DNA of 64,000 nucleotides from Roseovarius litorisediminis (GTDB taxonomy: Bacteria > Pseudomonadota > Alphaproteobacteria > Rhodobacterales > Rhodobacteraceae). The notes under the pieces were generated by a model. The model worked only from the letters and a program-made list of their open reading frames with translations. It was not told the origin of the DNA and did not search any database. Positions within the stretch are counted from its first letter, which is position 1; the number at the start of each line of letters is the position of its first letter. The DNA is taken from assembly GCF_900172295.1 (NCBI RefSeq), contig NZ_FWFL01000001.1, forward strand, positions 1-64,000. Reading direction: 5' to 3'. Below are positions 54,091-63,173 of the stretch, one piece after another. Position numbers and translations under genes: made by a program.

Positions 54091-55287
54091 ATGACACAAC
54101 AAGATGACTTCCAAGCACAACTGGATGACCTGCAAACGGAAGATTTTGGCTTTGGTACACAGATCCGCAAATCTCCTTATTTCGATGCAACGGTTCGCTG
54201 GGGCGCAAAAGGATTTTCCGTTTATAACCATATGTATATCCCACGCGATTTCGGCGATCCGGAACAGAACTTCTGGAATCTGGTAAACGACGCGATCCTG
54301 TGCGATGTGGGCGTTGAGCGCCAGGTCGAAATCACCGGGCCGGATGCTGCCAAATTTACCCAGATGCTGACGCCTCGCGATCTGTCCAAACTGGCGGTGG
54401 GACAGTGCAAATACATTATGATCACCAATGCCGATGGCGGGCTTCTGAATGATCCGATCCTGCTGCGGCTGGCCGAGAACAAATTCTGGATTTCGCTGGC
54501 TGACAGCGACATCCTGCTGTGGGCGCAAGGCCTTGCCGTGAATTCCGGGATGGATGTCACGATCTGCGAACCCGACGTGTCACCGCTGCAATTGCAGGGG
54601 CCGAAATCGGGCGAGATCATGAAAGCCCTGTTCGGCGACGACATCATGGATCTGAAATACTACTGGCTGCGCGAGTTAGAACTGGATGGCATTCCGCTGG
54701 TTGTGTCGCGCACCGGCTGGTCAAGCGAACTGGGTTATGAACTTTACCTGCAGGATGGATCACGCGGCGATGAGCTGTGGGAAAAAATCATGGCAGCGGG
54801 CGCGCCCTTCAACCTCAAACCCGGCCACACATCCTCGATCCGCCGGATCGAAGGCGGGATGCTGTCGTATCACGCCGATGCGGATATCACGAACAACCCG
54901 TTCGAACTTGGAATGGACCGGCTGGTGAACCTTGATATGGAAGCCGATTTCATCGGCAAGGCCGCGCTGCGCCGCATTAAGGAAGAGGGTGTGACCCGCA
55001 AACAGGTCGGTCTGATTATCGAAGGTGACCCGCTGAAAGGCCCGAACACTTCTTATTGGCGCATTGTAAAAGACGGCGTGGTCATCGGCAAAGTCACGTC
55101 TGCTGTCTATTCGCCGCGTCTGGAGCAGAACATCGCGCTGGCGATGGTCGCGACAGAGCATGCCAATCTGGGTGCGCGGGTGAAAGTCGTGAACAGGTCC
55201 GGCGTTGTCAACGAACCCGGAACGGAAAACGCCACCATCGTGGAGCGCCCGTTCTACGACCCCAAAAAATCTATCGCAGCCGCCTGA
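54091..55287 (+). CDS. GcvT-family THF-dependent demethylase, DmdA-like
   Basis: 398 residues with an AAGGGCG ribosome-binding site. Folate-binding aminomethyltransferase fold. Blocks recall DMSP demethylase: KGFSVYNHMYIP, VGVERQVEITGPDA, GLLNDPILLRLAENKFWISLADSD, EPDVSPLQLQGPKSGE and RTGWSSELGYELYL. DmdA instead typically has CPN.IER.ESGLLSYGND where this has TSSIRRIEGGMLSYHAD, so it is probably a relative with another methylated substrate. It transfers a methyl or methylene group to THF, producing C1-THF for the MetF pair or oxidation. Neighbours OsmC, enoyl-CoA hydratase and acyl-CoA synthetase imply a CoA-linked downstream route. Confidence 0.82.
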   Translation: MTQQDDFQAQLDDLQTEDFGFGTQIRKSPYFDATVRWGAKGFSVYNHMYIPRDFGDPEQNFWNLVNDAILCDVGVERQVEITGPDAAKFTQMLTPRDLSKLAVGQCKYIMITNADGGLLNDPILLRLAENKFWISLADSDILLWAQGLAVNSGMDVTICEPDVSPLQLQGPKSGEIMKALFGDDIMDLKYYWLRELELDGIPLVVSRTGWSSELGYELYLQDGSRGDELWEKIMAAGAPFNLKPGHTSSIRRIEGGMLSYHADADITNNPFELGMDRLVNLDMEADFIGKAALRRIKEEGVTRKQVGLIIEGDPLKGPNTSYWRIVKDGVVIGKVTSAVYSPRLEQNIALAMVATEHANLGARVKVVNRSGVVNEPGTENATIVERPFYDPKKSIAAA

Positions 55288-55316
55288 GCGCATCGGCCAA
55301 AATAGGGAACCGACGA

Positions 55317-55766
55317 ATGTCCGACCTTTCGATCGAACTGCACTGGCAGCGCGTTGAACCCGCGTTGACAACCGGAAAATACTCGGCCGCACATACCGTG
55401 CAGTACAACGCCAGCAATGAAGTCCAAGTGGACGCCGCCCCGGATTGGGGCGGTGATCCAGACAATACCAATCCTGAACAAGCCCTCGCGTCGGCCCTGT
55501 CCAGTTGTCACATGATGACGTTTCTTGCACTGGCCGCCAAAGCCAGCTGGCCTGTCGCAAGCTATCATGACTATGCCGAGGCCCATCTTGGCAAAAACGC
55601 CCGGGGCCAGATGTCGGTAACCCGCATCGACCTGCATCCGGTGGTGCGCTTTGATACCGGATTTTCGGTGGATGAGGCGAAACTGGCCGAGATGCAGGAC
55701 CGCGCGCACCGCTATTGCTTTATCGCCAACACGCTGGCCGACAGCGTCGAAGTGAATGTTCTCTAA
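55317..55766 (+). CDS. OsmC family protein
   Basis: 149 residues from the ATG at 55317. OsmC/Ohr fold with the two conserved Cys: SALSSCHMMTFLALAAK and AHRYCFIANTLADS. Thiol peroxidases that remove organic hydroperoxides. 29 bases downstream of the demethylase gene, so probably cotranscribed; it may protect against reactive by-products of the pathway (inference). Confidence 0.88.
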   Translation: MSDLSIELHWQRVEPALTTGKYSAAHTVQYNASNEVQVDAAPDWGGDPDNTNPEQALASALSSCHMMTFLALAAKASWPVASYHDYAEAHLGKNARGQMSVTRIDLHPVVRFDTGFSVDEAKLAEMQDRAHRYCFIANTLADSVEVNVL

Positions 55767-55788
55767 AACCCGAAGAAGGATCTGACCC

Positions 55789-56589
55789 GTGCAAAAAAGC
55801 GATATTCTGCTGCGTGATCTGGATGACGATGGCATCCTTCGCCTGACCCTGAATGATGTAGGGCGGCGCAATGCCCTTTCTGAGGCGATGCTGGCAGAGC
55901 TGGGCGAGGCCTTTGTCTCGGCGGGCGCCAATAAGGCGGTGCGCGTTGTCATTCTGGCCGCGAACGGACCGGCCTTTTGCGCGGGTCATGATCTCAAGGA
56001 AATGACCGCCGGCCGCGAGGGGCCGGATGGCGGCAAGGCTTATTTTACCAAGGTCATGACCCTGTGCTGCGGCGTCATGCAGGCGGTTGTAAACTGCCCC
56101 AAACCCGTTATCGCCGAGGTTACGGGAGTTGCGACTGCGGCAGGTTGTCAACTGGTCGCCAGTTGCGATCTGGCGATTGCGGCAGATACCGCTCAGTTCA
56201 GCACACCGGGTGTTCACATCGGCCTGTTTTGCTCCACACCCATGGTGGCCTTATCGCGCAATGTGAATAACAAACATGCGATGGAGATGCTGCTGACCGG
56301 CGATATGACATCCGCCGAGCGCGCGGCAGAAATCGGCCTTGTCAACCACACGGTTGCCCCCGAGGCCCTGCAAGCGGCCACCCTTGAAATGGCCCGCAAG
56401 ATCGCCTCGAAATCCAGCATGACGCTCGCAACCGGTAAACGGGCTTTCTACGCTCAACGCGAGATGCCCCTGGCCGAGGCCTATGACTACGCCGCTCAGG
56501 TGATGGTCGAGAACATGCTGGCCCGCGATGCCGAAGAAGGCATCGGTGCTTTCATCGAAAAACGCGCGCCCCAATGGCAGGATATGTGA
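55789..56589 (+). CDS. Enoyl-CoA hydratase/isomerase family protein (ECHDC3-like)
   Basis: 266 residues from a GTG with an AAGAAGGA site. Crotonase fold: oxyanion-hole segments AFCAGHDLKEMTAGREGPD and GVATAAGCQLVASCDLAIA. The CAGHDLKE form places it near ECHDC3-type proteins. Catalyses hydration, isomerisation or hydrolysis of a CoA thioester. 22 bases after osmC; 8 bases before the acyl-CoA synthetase. Confidence 0.88.
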   Translation: MQKSDILLRDLDDDGILRLTLNDVGRRNALSEAMLAELGEAFVSAGANKAVRVVILAANGPAFCAGHDLKEMTAGREGPDGGKAYFTKVMTLCCGVMQAVVNCPKPVIAEVTGVATAAGCQLVASCDLAIAADTAQFSTPGVHIGLFCSTPMVALSRNVNNKHAMEMLLTGDMTSAERAAEIGLVNHTVAPEALQAATLEMARKIASKSSMTLATGKRAFYAQREMPLAEAYDYAAQVMVENMLARDAEEGIGAFIEKRAPQWQDM

Positions 56590-56597
56590 GCCTTATC

Positions 56598-58229
56598 ATG
56601 GAAAACCCCTACAACACCGGCCTGGATCGCAACCCGGCGAATTACCAACCGCTGACGCCGCTGACCTTTCTGGAACGCGCCGCCAGCGTATTTCCCAATC
56701 ACACTGCAATTGTGCACGGGTCTCTGCGGCGCAATTACGCCGAATTTTACACACGTTCCCGGCAACTTGCCTCGGCATTGACTAAGAATGGGATCGGTCG
56801 CGGCGATACTGTGTCAGTGCTGCTGCATAACACGCCGGCGATGCTGGAATGCCATTACGGGGTGCCGATGTGTGGCGCGGTCCTTCATTCGATCAACACA
56901 CGCCTGGATGCTTCGATTATCGCGTTCCAGCTTGACCATGCGATGGCAAGGCTGGTGATCGTGGACCGGGAACTCATGCCGTTGATGCAAGATGCCCTCG
57001 CCCTTGCCACGGTGACACCGGTGCTGATCCAATACGACGATCGGGAATACCATGGCGAGCGAACAGAGGTTGAAGCTGCCGATTACGAGGTATTTTTGTC
57101 CCGTGGCAACCCGGAATTCGCCTGGCTGATGCCCGAAGACGAATGGGATGCGATCTCGATCAACTACACCTCCGGCACCACCGGCGATCCCAAGGGCGTC
57201 GTCTCGCACCACCGCGGCGCTTACCTTTTGGCGCAGGGCAATGCGCTGACCACCTCGATGGCAAAACACGCGGTTTACCTCTGGACCCTGCCGATGTTTC
57301 ACTGCAACGGCTGGTGTTTTCCCTGGACGATGTCGGCGATCATCGGCACCCATGTCTGCCTGCGGCAGGTCCGGGCTGAACCGATCTGGAACGCGCTGGC
57401 CGATGAAGGAGTGACCCATCTTTGCGGCGCGCCCATCGTGATGTCGCTGATGATCTCAGCGCCCGAGGCCGAAAAACGCGCGCTGGATCATACCGTGCAG
57501 TTTTTCACCGCCGCCGCCCCGCCGCCGGAAAAACTGCTGGCGGATATGAAGACCGCAGGCTTTGACGTGACCCACCTTTATGGCCTGACAGAAACCTATG
57601 GCCCGGCGGTGGTGAACGACTGGCATCAAGGCTGGTCCGATCTGCCTCCGGCCCAGCAGGCCACCCTCAAATCCCGGCAGGGCGTGCGCTATCTTGCGCT
57701 TGAGGGGCTTGATGTGCTCGACCCCGAAACCATGTTCCCCGTACCGCGTGACGGCAAAACCATGGGCGAGGTGATGTTTCGCGGCAATGTGGTGATGAAA
57801 GGTTATTTCCGTAATCCCAGTGCGACACAAGACGCCTTTGCCGGCGGCTGGTTCCACTCCGGCGATCTCGGGGTGATGCATCCTGACGGGTATATCCAGC
57901 TTAAAGACCGATCAAAAGATGTCATCATATCAGGTGGTGAAAACATTTCCTCGATCGAAGTCGAAGAAGCACTTTACCGCCATCCCGCCGTCGGCGTCAC
58001 CGCCGTCGTAGCAATGCCGCACGAGAAATGGGGCGAAACGCCCTGTGCCTTTATCGAGCTTGCCGCAGGTCAACATTCCGACGCCGATACGCTCAAGGCT
58101 TGGTGCAAAGAACAGCTTGCACCCTATAAGGTGCCCGGCAAGTTCGTCTTCATGGACATCCCGCGCACCTCGACCGGAAAGATCCAGAAGTTCGCCCTGC
58201 GCGAACAGGCGCGAAAAATAACGAGCTGA
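56598..58229 (+). CDS. AMP-dependent acyl-CoA synthetase
   Basis: 543 residues from the ATG at 56598. ANL-superfamily motifs: A3 INYTSGTTGDPKGVVSHH, A5 LYGLTETYG, A7 FHSGDLGVMHPDGYI, A8 DRSKDVIISGGENISSIEVEE, A10 catalytic Lys region PRTSTGKIQKFALR. It activates a carboxylic acid to its CoA ester. In DMSP catabolism an analogous ligase (DmdB) follows DmdA, but this sequence belongs to another subgroup as far as I can judge. Last gene of the operon. Confidence 0.92.
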   Translation: MENPYNTGLDRNPANYQPLTPLTFLERAASVFPNHTAIVHGSLRRNYAEFYTRSRQLASALTKNGIGRGDTVSVLLHNTPAMLECHYGVPMCGAVLHSINTRLDASIIAFQLDHAMARLVIVDRELMPLMQDALALATVTPVLIQYDDREYHGERTEVEAADYEVFLSRGNPEFAWLMPEDEWDAISINYTSGTTGDPKGVVSHHRGAYLLAQGNALTTSMAKHAVYLWTLPMFHCNGWCFPWTMSAIIGTHVCLRQVRAEPIWNALADEGVTHLCGAPIVMSLMISAPEAEKRALDHTVQFFTAAAPPPEKLLADMKTAGFDVTHLYGLTETYGPAVVNDWHQGWSDLPPAQQATLKSRQGVRYLALEGLDVLDPETMFPVPRDGKTMGEVMFRGNVVMKGYFRNPSATQDAFAGGWFHSGDLGVMHPDGYIQLKDRSKDVIISGGENISSIEVEEALYRHPAVGVTAVVAMPHEKWGETPCAFIELAAGQHSDADTLKAWCKEQLAPYKVPGKFVFMDIPRTSTGKIQKFALREQARKITS

Positions 58230-58237
58230 CTAATGCT

Positions 58238-58267
58238 CCGGATGCCCCTCCCTCAAGGGGCATCCGG
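58238..58267 (+). terminator. Hairpin terminator after acyl-CoA synthetase
   Basis: Perfect 11-bp arms CCGGATGCCCC/GGGGCATCCGG with an 8-base loop, 9 bases after the stop codon. No T-run follows, so termination may be intrinsic but weak. The following 58268-58542 contains no supported gene; minus-strand frames there look accidental. Confidence 0.6.
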
Positions 58268-58542
58268 CACGCATTTCAAGGTGACTTGCGCCCCTAGTTA
58301 GCGCTGATTGAATTTCATACGAATTTCTTGCTCCCCGCATACAATGACAAATTCGCGCGCTTGGCACCATTTGCCCTCTGCAACGCAGCAGCGAATTCGT
58401 CGCGGCGCAGCAGTTTTTCATGTTGCGAGCGCGCGCAGTGCAAAATGTACAGATCTGGGTTGGGCCCAAACCGATCATCTGTTGGGTCGGCCAAGCGCTG
58501 CTGAGACTTTTGCATCAGGGCTTTGCCGCTTGAGACTTGAAT

Positions 58543-59589
58543 TTACTCTCTCTCGGACCAAAGCTGCTGGTAGACCGCCTCAATCCCGTCGACTTCGGAG
58601 CGGATGCTGAAACGGGTCTCTGCGGCGGTGCGGGCGGATCTGGACATTCTGGCGTGCCGCCTGTGATCGCTGAGCAGAGTGGCGAGGGTGTCGGCGGTCG
58701 CTTGCGGGTCATCGTCGGGCACGAGCACGCCAGCGGTGCCCTGATCCGAAAAGCTGCGGTAATAGCCCTGATCCGTAGCTACGAAAGGCACGCCGCTTGC
58801 CATGCCTTCGAGCGGCGCCATGCCGTAGCCTTCGTAGCGCGGCAATTGCACCACGGCAGACAATGCACGCAGAAGCGGGGGTAAGGCATCGGGGGCAATC
58901 TCGCCCGGGAAAAGGATGCGGTCGCTTAGCCCTGCATGAGCGATCTGCGTCTTGAGCCCGTCCAGAAAGCCCTGATCGGATTTGGCGGCGCGCCCGATAA
59001 TCAGCGCGCTGACATTGGGATGATCGGGCAGCAATTGCAGCATGGCGGCGACAAACTGGTCGGTGCCCTTTTCGGGGCGTATACGGCCAATTGTGGCGAT
59101 ACCCTGCTGGCCGGGATACCCAGTGGCGGCCCAGGCGGCATCGCGGTTGCTGGCTGGTGAAAACCGCTGGATATCAACCCCATGGGGGACGATGGCCCGG
59201 ACGTGGGGAACGAATGTGGCGGCTTTTTCGGTTGTGGCAATGACGGCGTCCATACGAGAGATCAGCCAGCGGGGAAAAGCCGAGTGGCGACGGATTGCAG
59301 CAGAGGTAAAGACGATCCTGACCGGCAGGCGCAACACGTCGCGGGCCCAGAGAGCCGTGCGCATTTCAGAATTGCGTCGAACGTGCCAGATGGTGAAAGG
59401 GCGGTTTGCCGGCGGGGTGCGCGACAGAAGTATGGCCTGCACCCGGGTGATCGGATCAGGGCAACCGGGCAGTGGGACCCCTGCGAGCGCCATGTCGTAT
59501 CGCGCCATTTGCTGCCGGACGACACCGGCGGCGGTGGCTGACACGCCGGTAAAATTCCGGTTGAAATTCGTGACAATCAGTTCGGCCAT
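58543..59589 (-). CDS. Glycosyltransferase family 4 protein
   Basis: 348 residues, GT-B fold. NFNRNFTGVSATA at the N-terminus, HGVDIQRFSPA, GIATIGRIRPEKGTDQFVAAM (donor phosphate site) and PRYEGYGMAPLEGMASGVPFVATDQG (E-x7-E motif). Probably an LPS core sugar transferase, given its position 58 bases downstream of the Kdo transferase gene on the same strand. Confidence 0.88.
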   Translation of the reverse strand: MAELIVTNFNRNFTGVSATAAGVVRQQMARYDMALAGVPLPGCPDPITRVQAILLSRTPPANRPFTIWHVRRNSEMRTALWARDVLRLPVRIVFTSAAIRRHSAFPRWLISRMDAVIATTEKAATFVPHVRAIVPHGVDIQRFSPASNRDAAWAATGYPGQQGIATIGRIRPEKGTDQFVAAMLQLLPDHPNVSALIIGRAAKSDQGFLDGLKTQIAHAGLSDRILFPGEIAPDALPPLLRALSAVVQLPRYEGYGMAPLEGMASGVPFVATDQGYYRSFSDQGTAGVLVPDDDPQATADTLATLLSDHRRHARMSRSARTAAETRFSIRSEVDGIEAVYQQLWSERE

Positions 59590-59647
59590 CGGCGGCGCCT
59601 GCGGTGAGGATGGATTTTGAGTATTTCAGGAAAAATGAAAGTCATTG

Positions 59648-60943
59648 TCACTCTGTTTTTGCAAGATCGAGCGCGAGGCAGAGATCATGGGTGATATGAT
59701 CGAGCATATCCTCTTGTGCGGTGACAAAGGAGCGGGATTTTTCGCGCATGGCGGTCAGCGCTGCCGGATCCTTTATAAGGGTATTGATGGCCGCCGCCAG
59801 GGCCGGGGCATCGGCAACCTCGACAGCGCCGCCGGTCGCATCGAATTCGGGATAGGTTTGGGCGAAATTGGCGTAGAGCGGCCCGTGCAGAACGGCGGAG
59901 CCGGCATAGGCGGGTTCGTAGGGGTTGTGGCCACCAACGGGGCTGAAAGAGCCGCAGAGGCAGGTAATGGGAGATAGCGCATACCACAGGCCGGTCTCGC
60001 CCAGCGTATCGGCCAGATAGACTTGGGTTTCGTCGGTGATGTCGTCGCCGGTTGAGCGGCGTGCGACAGACAGGCCCGCGCTGGCTATCATTGACTGGAT
60101 CGTCGGTGCGCGTTCGGGATGGCGGGGCACCAGGACCAGAAGCAGATCGGGGTGGTCGCGCAACAGTGCCGTATGGGCGGCAAGCATGATCTCGTCTTCG
60201 CCGGGATGGGTTGAACTGGCCAGCCAGAGGGGACGCGCCTTGAGCGTGCCGCGCAGTTTTTGAAGGGAAGCGTTATCATAGGGCACAGGGCCCGAGACGG
60301 ATTTCAGGTTCTGACCGGTTTGTGCATGTGTCAGGCCCAGATCATGCAGGTGCAGGGTGGTACGGGTATCCTGTGTGTGGATAAGCCTGAAGACCCCCAT
60401 CAGGTGGGCAGCGGTTTTGGGTGCACGTTTCCAGTTTCGGGCCGAGCGGTCAGAGATGCGGGCATTGAGCAAGGCCAATGGGATACCGGCGGCATGGGTC
60501 TGGCTGAGCATCAGGGGCCAAAGCTCGCTTTCCACAAAAATTGCAGCGTCCGGGTGCCAATGCGTCAGAAACCGGCGCATAGCGCTGCTGGTGTCAAGCG
60601 GCGCAAACTGATGCTGGCAGCGTGGCGGCAGGCGTTTGGCAACAACCTGCGCAGAGGTGGCGGTGCCCGACGTGATCAGGAATGACCAGTCGGGGTGTAC
60701 CGCGCCCATATGGGCGATGAGGCGCAGGATTGACAGGCTTTCACCGACCGAAGCCGCGTGGAACCAAAGCAGCGTGCCGTCGGGTCGATTGGCGCTGGCA
60801 TGGCCCATCCGTTCCGGCAGGCGGGAGGGGGAGGTCCCCTGTGCCTTTAGCTTGGCTGAGACGCGGCGATAGGCCAAGGGGGCGATTAGGTTGGCCGCCG
60901 CACTGTAAAGGCGGATAGGCAAAGGCACGCGGGCGGGCGCCAT
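59648..60943 (-). CDS. waaA: 3-deoxy-D-manno-octulosonic acid (Kdo) transferase
   Basis: 431 residues. Transfers Kdo to lipid A at the cytoplasmic face of the inner membrane. N-terminal hydrophobic anchor, RLPERMGHA (catalytic acid region), LWFHAASVGESLSILRLI, TSGTATSAQVV, FVESELWP, LLNARISDRS, LASSTHPGEDEIML and SFSPVGGHNPYEPAYAG: all WaaA hallmarks. Start overlaps the moaA stop by one base (TGATG). Confidence 0.94.
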   Translation of the reverse strand: MAPARVPLPIRLYSAAANLIAPLAYRRVSAKLKAQGTSPSRLPERMGHASANRPDGTLLWFHAASVGESLSILRLIAHMGAVHPDWSFLITSGTATSAQVVAKRLPPRCQHQFAPLDTSSAMRRFLTHWHPDAAIFVESELWPLMLSQTHAAGIPLALLNARISDRSARNWKRAPKTAAHLMGVFRLIHTQDTRTTLHLHDLGLTHAQTGQNLKSVSGPVPYDNASLQKLRGTLKARPLWLASSTHPGEDEIMLAAHTALLRDHPDLLLVLVPRHPERAPTIQSMIASAGLSVARRSTGDDITDETQVYLADTLGETGLWYALSPITCLCGSFSPVGGHNPYEPAYAGSAVLHGPLYANFAQTYPEFDATGGAVEVADAPALAAAINTLIKDPAALTAMREKSRSFVTAQEDMLDHITHDLCLALDLAKTE

Positions 60944-61950
60944 CAGCCGCCGGTGTGACTCATGTGGCGGGACATTTTTCCGTCCACAACCTGGCGCGAA
61001 TAGTCGAAATCGTGGCCTTTGGGTTTCAGCGCAATGGCGGCGCGAATGGCGTCTTGCAGCGGCGCGTCATCACCGGGATTGTTGCGCAGGGGCGCGCGCA
61101 GGTCGGCCATGTCTTCCTGGCCCAGGCACATGTAAAGCTCGCCCGTGCAGGTGAGGCGGACGCGGTTGCAGCTTTCGCAGAAATTATGAGTGAGCGGCGT
61201 GATGAAGCCGATTTTCTGTCTGGTCTCGGTAAGTTCGACATACCGTGCCGGGCCGCCCGTCCGTTCGGCCAGATCGCGCAGGATGAAGCGTTCGGCCAGA
61301 CGTTGACGCAGATCGGACAGCTTCCAATACTGATCCAGCCGGTTTTCGTTTCCAATATCGCCCATTGGCATGACTTCGATAAACGTAAGATCCATGTCGC
61401 GGCTGGCGCACCAGTCAACAAGCGTAAAAAGTTCGTCCTCGTTGAAACCTTTTAGCGCCACGGTGTTGATCTTGACCCTAAGACCTGCCTTTTGTGCCGC
61501 ATCTATGCCCCGCATGACCTGGGGCAGACGTCCCCAGCGGGTGATATCGGCGAATTTCTTCTCATCCAGTGTGTCAAGCGAGATGTTCACGCGGCGGACG
61601 CCGGCCGCGTAAAGATCAGCCGCAAACCTTTCCAGCTGGCTGCCGTTTGTGGTGAGCGTCAGTTCCTTGAGCGCACCGCTGTCAAGATGGCGGGTCATGG
61701 CGTCAAAAAAGGTCATGATACCCTTGCGAACCAAAGGCTCGCCCCCGGTTATGCGTAGTTTTTCAACGCCCAGATGCACGAAGGTCGTGCACATGCGATC
61801 CAGTTCTTCAAGCGTCAGCAATTCCTTTTTGGGCAGGAATGTCATGTTTTCCGACATGCAATAAACGCAGCGGAAATCGCAGCGGTCGGTGACTGAAACG
61901 CGCAGGTATGAGATGGCGCGCTGAAACGGGTCGATCAATGGGGTTGTCAT
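60943..61950 (-). CDS. moaA: GTP 3',8-cyclase MoaA (molybdenum cofactor biosynthesis)
   Basis: 335 residues from the ATG at 61950. Radical-SAM cluster CDFRCVYC after [24 protein letters not shown]-terminal 4Fe-4S cluster ligands [22 protein letters not shown], and the conserved C-terminal Gly-Gly (SHTGG). First step of molybdopterin synthesis; relevant to the molybdenum hydroxylase in the window. Upstream frame extension is not conserved. Confidence 0.96.
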   Translation of the reverse strand: MTTPLIDPFQRAISYLRVSVTDRCDFRCVYCMSENMTFLPKKELLTLEELDRMCTTFVHLGVEKLRITGGEPLVRKGIMTFFDAMTRHLDSGALKELTLTTNGSQLERFAADLYAAGVRRVNISLDTLDEKKFADITRWGRLPQVMRGIDAAQKAGLRVKINTVALKGFNEDELFTLVDWCASRDMDLTFIEVMPMGDIGNENRLDQYWKLSDLRQRLAERFILRDLAERTGGPARYVELTETRQKIGFITPLTHNFCESCNRVRLTCTGELYMCLGQEDMADLRAPLRNNPGDDAPLQDAIRAAIALKPKGHDFDYSRQVVDGKMSRHMSHTGG

Positions 61951-62036
61951 GGACAAGAACCTATGTCGCGGTTTGGTTGGGGGCAAGGGTGATGTTGGCA
62001 ATTGATACCGATCACCTGCATGACTAATGTCGGGTC

Positions 62037-62534
62037 ATGAGACAGTTTTTTGTGATGGTGCTCTGGATTGCAACCCTGCCGGGTTGTGCAATGCTGGAGA
62101 GGGTGGCGGGGAAGCCGGCGCCCAAACTGCCGGAACCTGCACCGGTTGAAACCGCCGAATCGGGAGTTGTGCCGTCTGGTGCGGTACCGACAGGGGCCCG
62201 AACGGTGGAGGAGTTTGACACCACCTCGGCGGCGCAGCGAGCGGCAGCGGTTGCCGGGGTTGAAAAGGCCGCAGGTGAGCGTGATCTGGGGCGGACCATT
62301 GCGTCGCTTGGATCCCCGACCGAGCCCGGATTCTGGTTGAAAACACCACTGGTGTCCGAACCGGCGCGCGGACGGGTGGAGTATGCAGAAACCGGCAGCT
62401 CCGTTGTGTTGGACCTGATCCCGATTGAGGGGGCAAAGACTGCTGGTAGTCGGATATCGCTGGCCGCGCTGCGTCTGTTGGGGGCACCGCTGACAGGCTT
62501 GCCTGAAGTTCGGGTCTTTCTGGTTAAGAACTAA
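62037..62534 (+). CDS. Putative lipoprotein of unknown function
   Basis: 165 residues. Signal peptide with lipobox-like LPGC at residues 14-17, then a Pro/Ala-rich linker and a mixed domain ending ALRLLGAPLTGLPEVRVFLVKN. Similar proteins appear widely in Rhodobacteraceae, sometimes mislabelled as sugar-acid dehydratase. Divergent from moaA with an 86-base gap. Confidence 0.6.
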   Translation: MRQFFVMVLWIATLPGCAMLERVAGKPAPKLPEPAPVETAESGVVPSGAVPTGARTVEEFDTTSAAQRAAAVAGVEKAAGERDLGRTIASLGSPTEPGFWLKTPLVSEPARGRVEYAETGSSVVLDLIPIEGAKTAGSRISLAALRLLGAPLTGLPEVRVFLVKN

Positions 62535-62708
62535 CAGAGCGCCGATAGCGGATGTGAGATGTGTACAATAGCTGCGCAGAACGGAAGCGAATTTCGGATT
62601 TCTCTGATTTTAAGAAGTTAATAAAATGTAATAATAACTTACGGTTAGCGTGCGAATCTGCTGCGGTTAGACTTGACTTTGCGAACGGTGTCGTCTACAG
62701 GTTGTGAC

Positions 62709-62744
62709 ATGCTGGAAGAGGTGCGCAAACGACCCCGGGTGTGA
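62709..62744 (+). other. 11-codon open frame ending in terminator stem
   Basis: ATG CTG GAA GAG GTG CGC AAA CGA CCC CGG GTG TGA. It is preceded by a possible promoter: TTGACT at 62673 and, 17 bases on, TACAGG at 62696 (poor -10). Its end lies inside the terminator hairpin, as in leader peptides, but no downstream attenuated gene of amino-acid biosynthesis is present. May be chance. Confidence 0.25.
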
Positions 62745-62762
62745 CCCCGGCGGTCGTTTTTT
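62727..62762 (+). terminator. Rho-independent terminator
   Basis: Stem AAACGACC/GGTCGTTT (8 bp) continued by CCGGG/CCCGG with one bulged C, loop TGTGAC, followed by a T-run to 62762. Ends a short transcript beginning around 62705 or read-through from the lipoprotein gene, and isolates the GTA cluster. Confidence 0.8.
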
Positions 62763-62822
62763 CATGTCTTCACGATGCGGAGGGGCCCGGAGAATGGCAA
62801 TCGCATGAGGCAATGAGCACAC

Positions 62823-63173
62823 ATGGTTTTAATCACCCCCGATGAGGGGCCCACGGGCCTGACGACCTCGATCAACTCGCTTGAACGCCAGTTGGCGGAC
62901 ATGAAGGAGGACCTTGAGGCGATCTACGACAAAATCAGAGCCGGTGACTTGAGTGAATTGAAAGAGGCGAACAAGGCCACAGCCGAAATCCGGCAGTGGT
63001 TGAAAATCGCGATTGAAGCGGAGGCGCAACTTGAAAAACGCAGAAAACACGAAAAAGGCATCGTCCACGACTTTGCCCTCGACTTTGACGATGCACGGGC
63101 TCAGATCGGGTGCCGCCTGGATCGTCTCAGAAGGGCAAGATGCCCAGGACGAGTTCCTCGATGCGCTGAGTGA
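62823..63173 (+). CDS. GTA gene 1 product (gp1-like, probable small terminase)
   Basis: 116 residues. Coiled-coil-like N-terminal half (SINSLERQLADMKEDLEAIY, then KATAEIRQWLKIAIEAEAQLEKRR) as in the first gene of the Rhodobacter capsulatus-type gene transfer agent cluster. Recent work assigns gp1 a small-terminase role (from memory). The 3' half overlaps the large terminase gene in another frame. Confidence 0.7.
   Translation: MVLITPDEGPTGLTTSINSLERQLADMKEDLEAIYDKIRAGDLSELKEANKATAEIRQWLKIAIEAEAQLEKRRKHEKGIVHDFALDFDDARAQIGCRLDRLRRARCPGRVPRCAE

Noticed and set aside
54091-58229. Bona fide dmdA-dmdB-dmdD DMSP demethylation operon
   Set aside because: The aminomethyltransferase-like protein diverges at a DmdA-typical block, and the ligase and crotonase belong to other subgroups by eye; kept as DmdA-like only.
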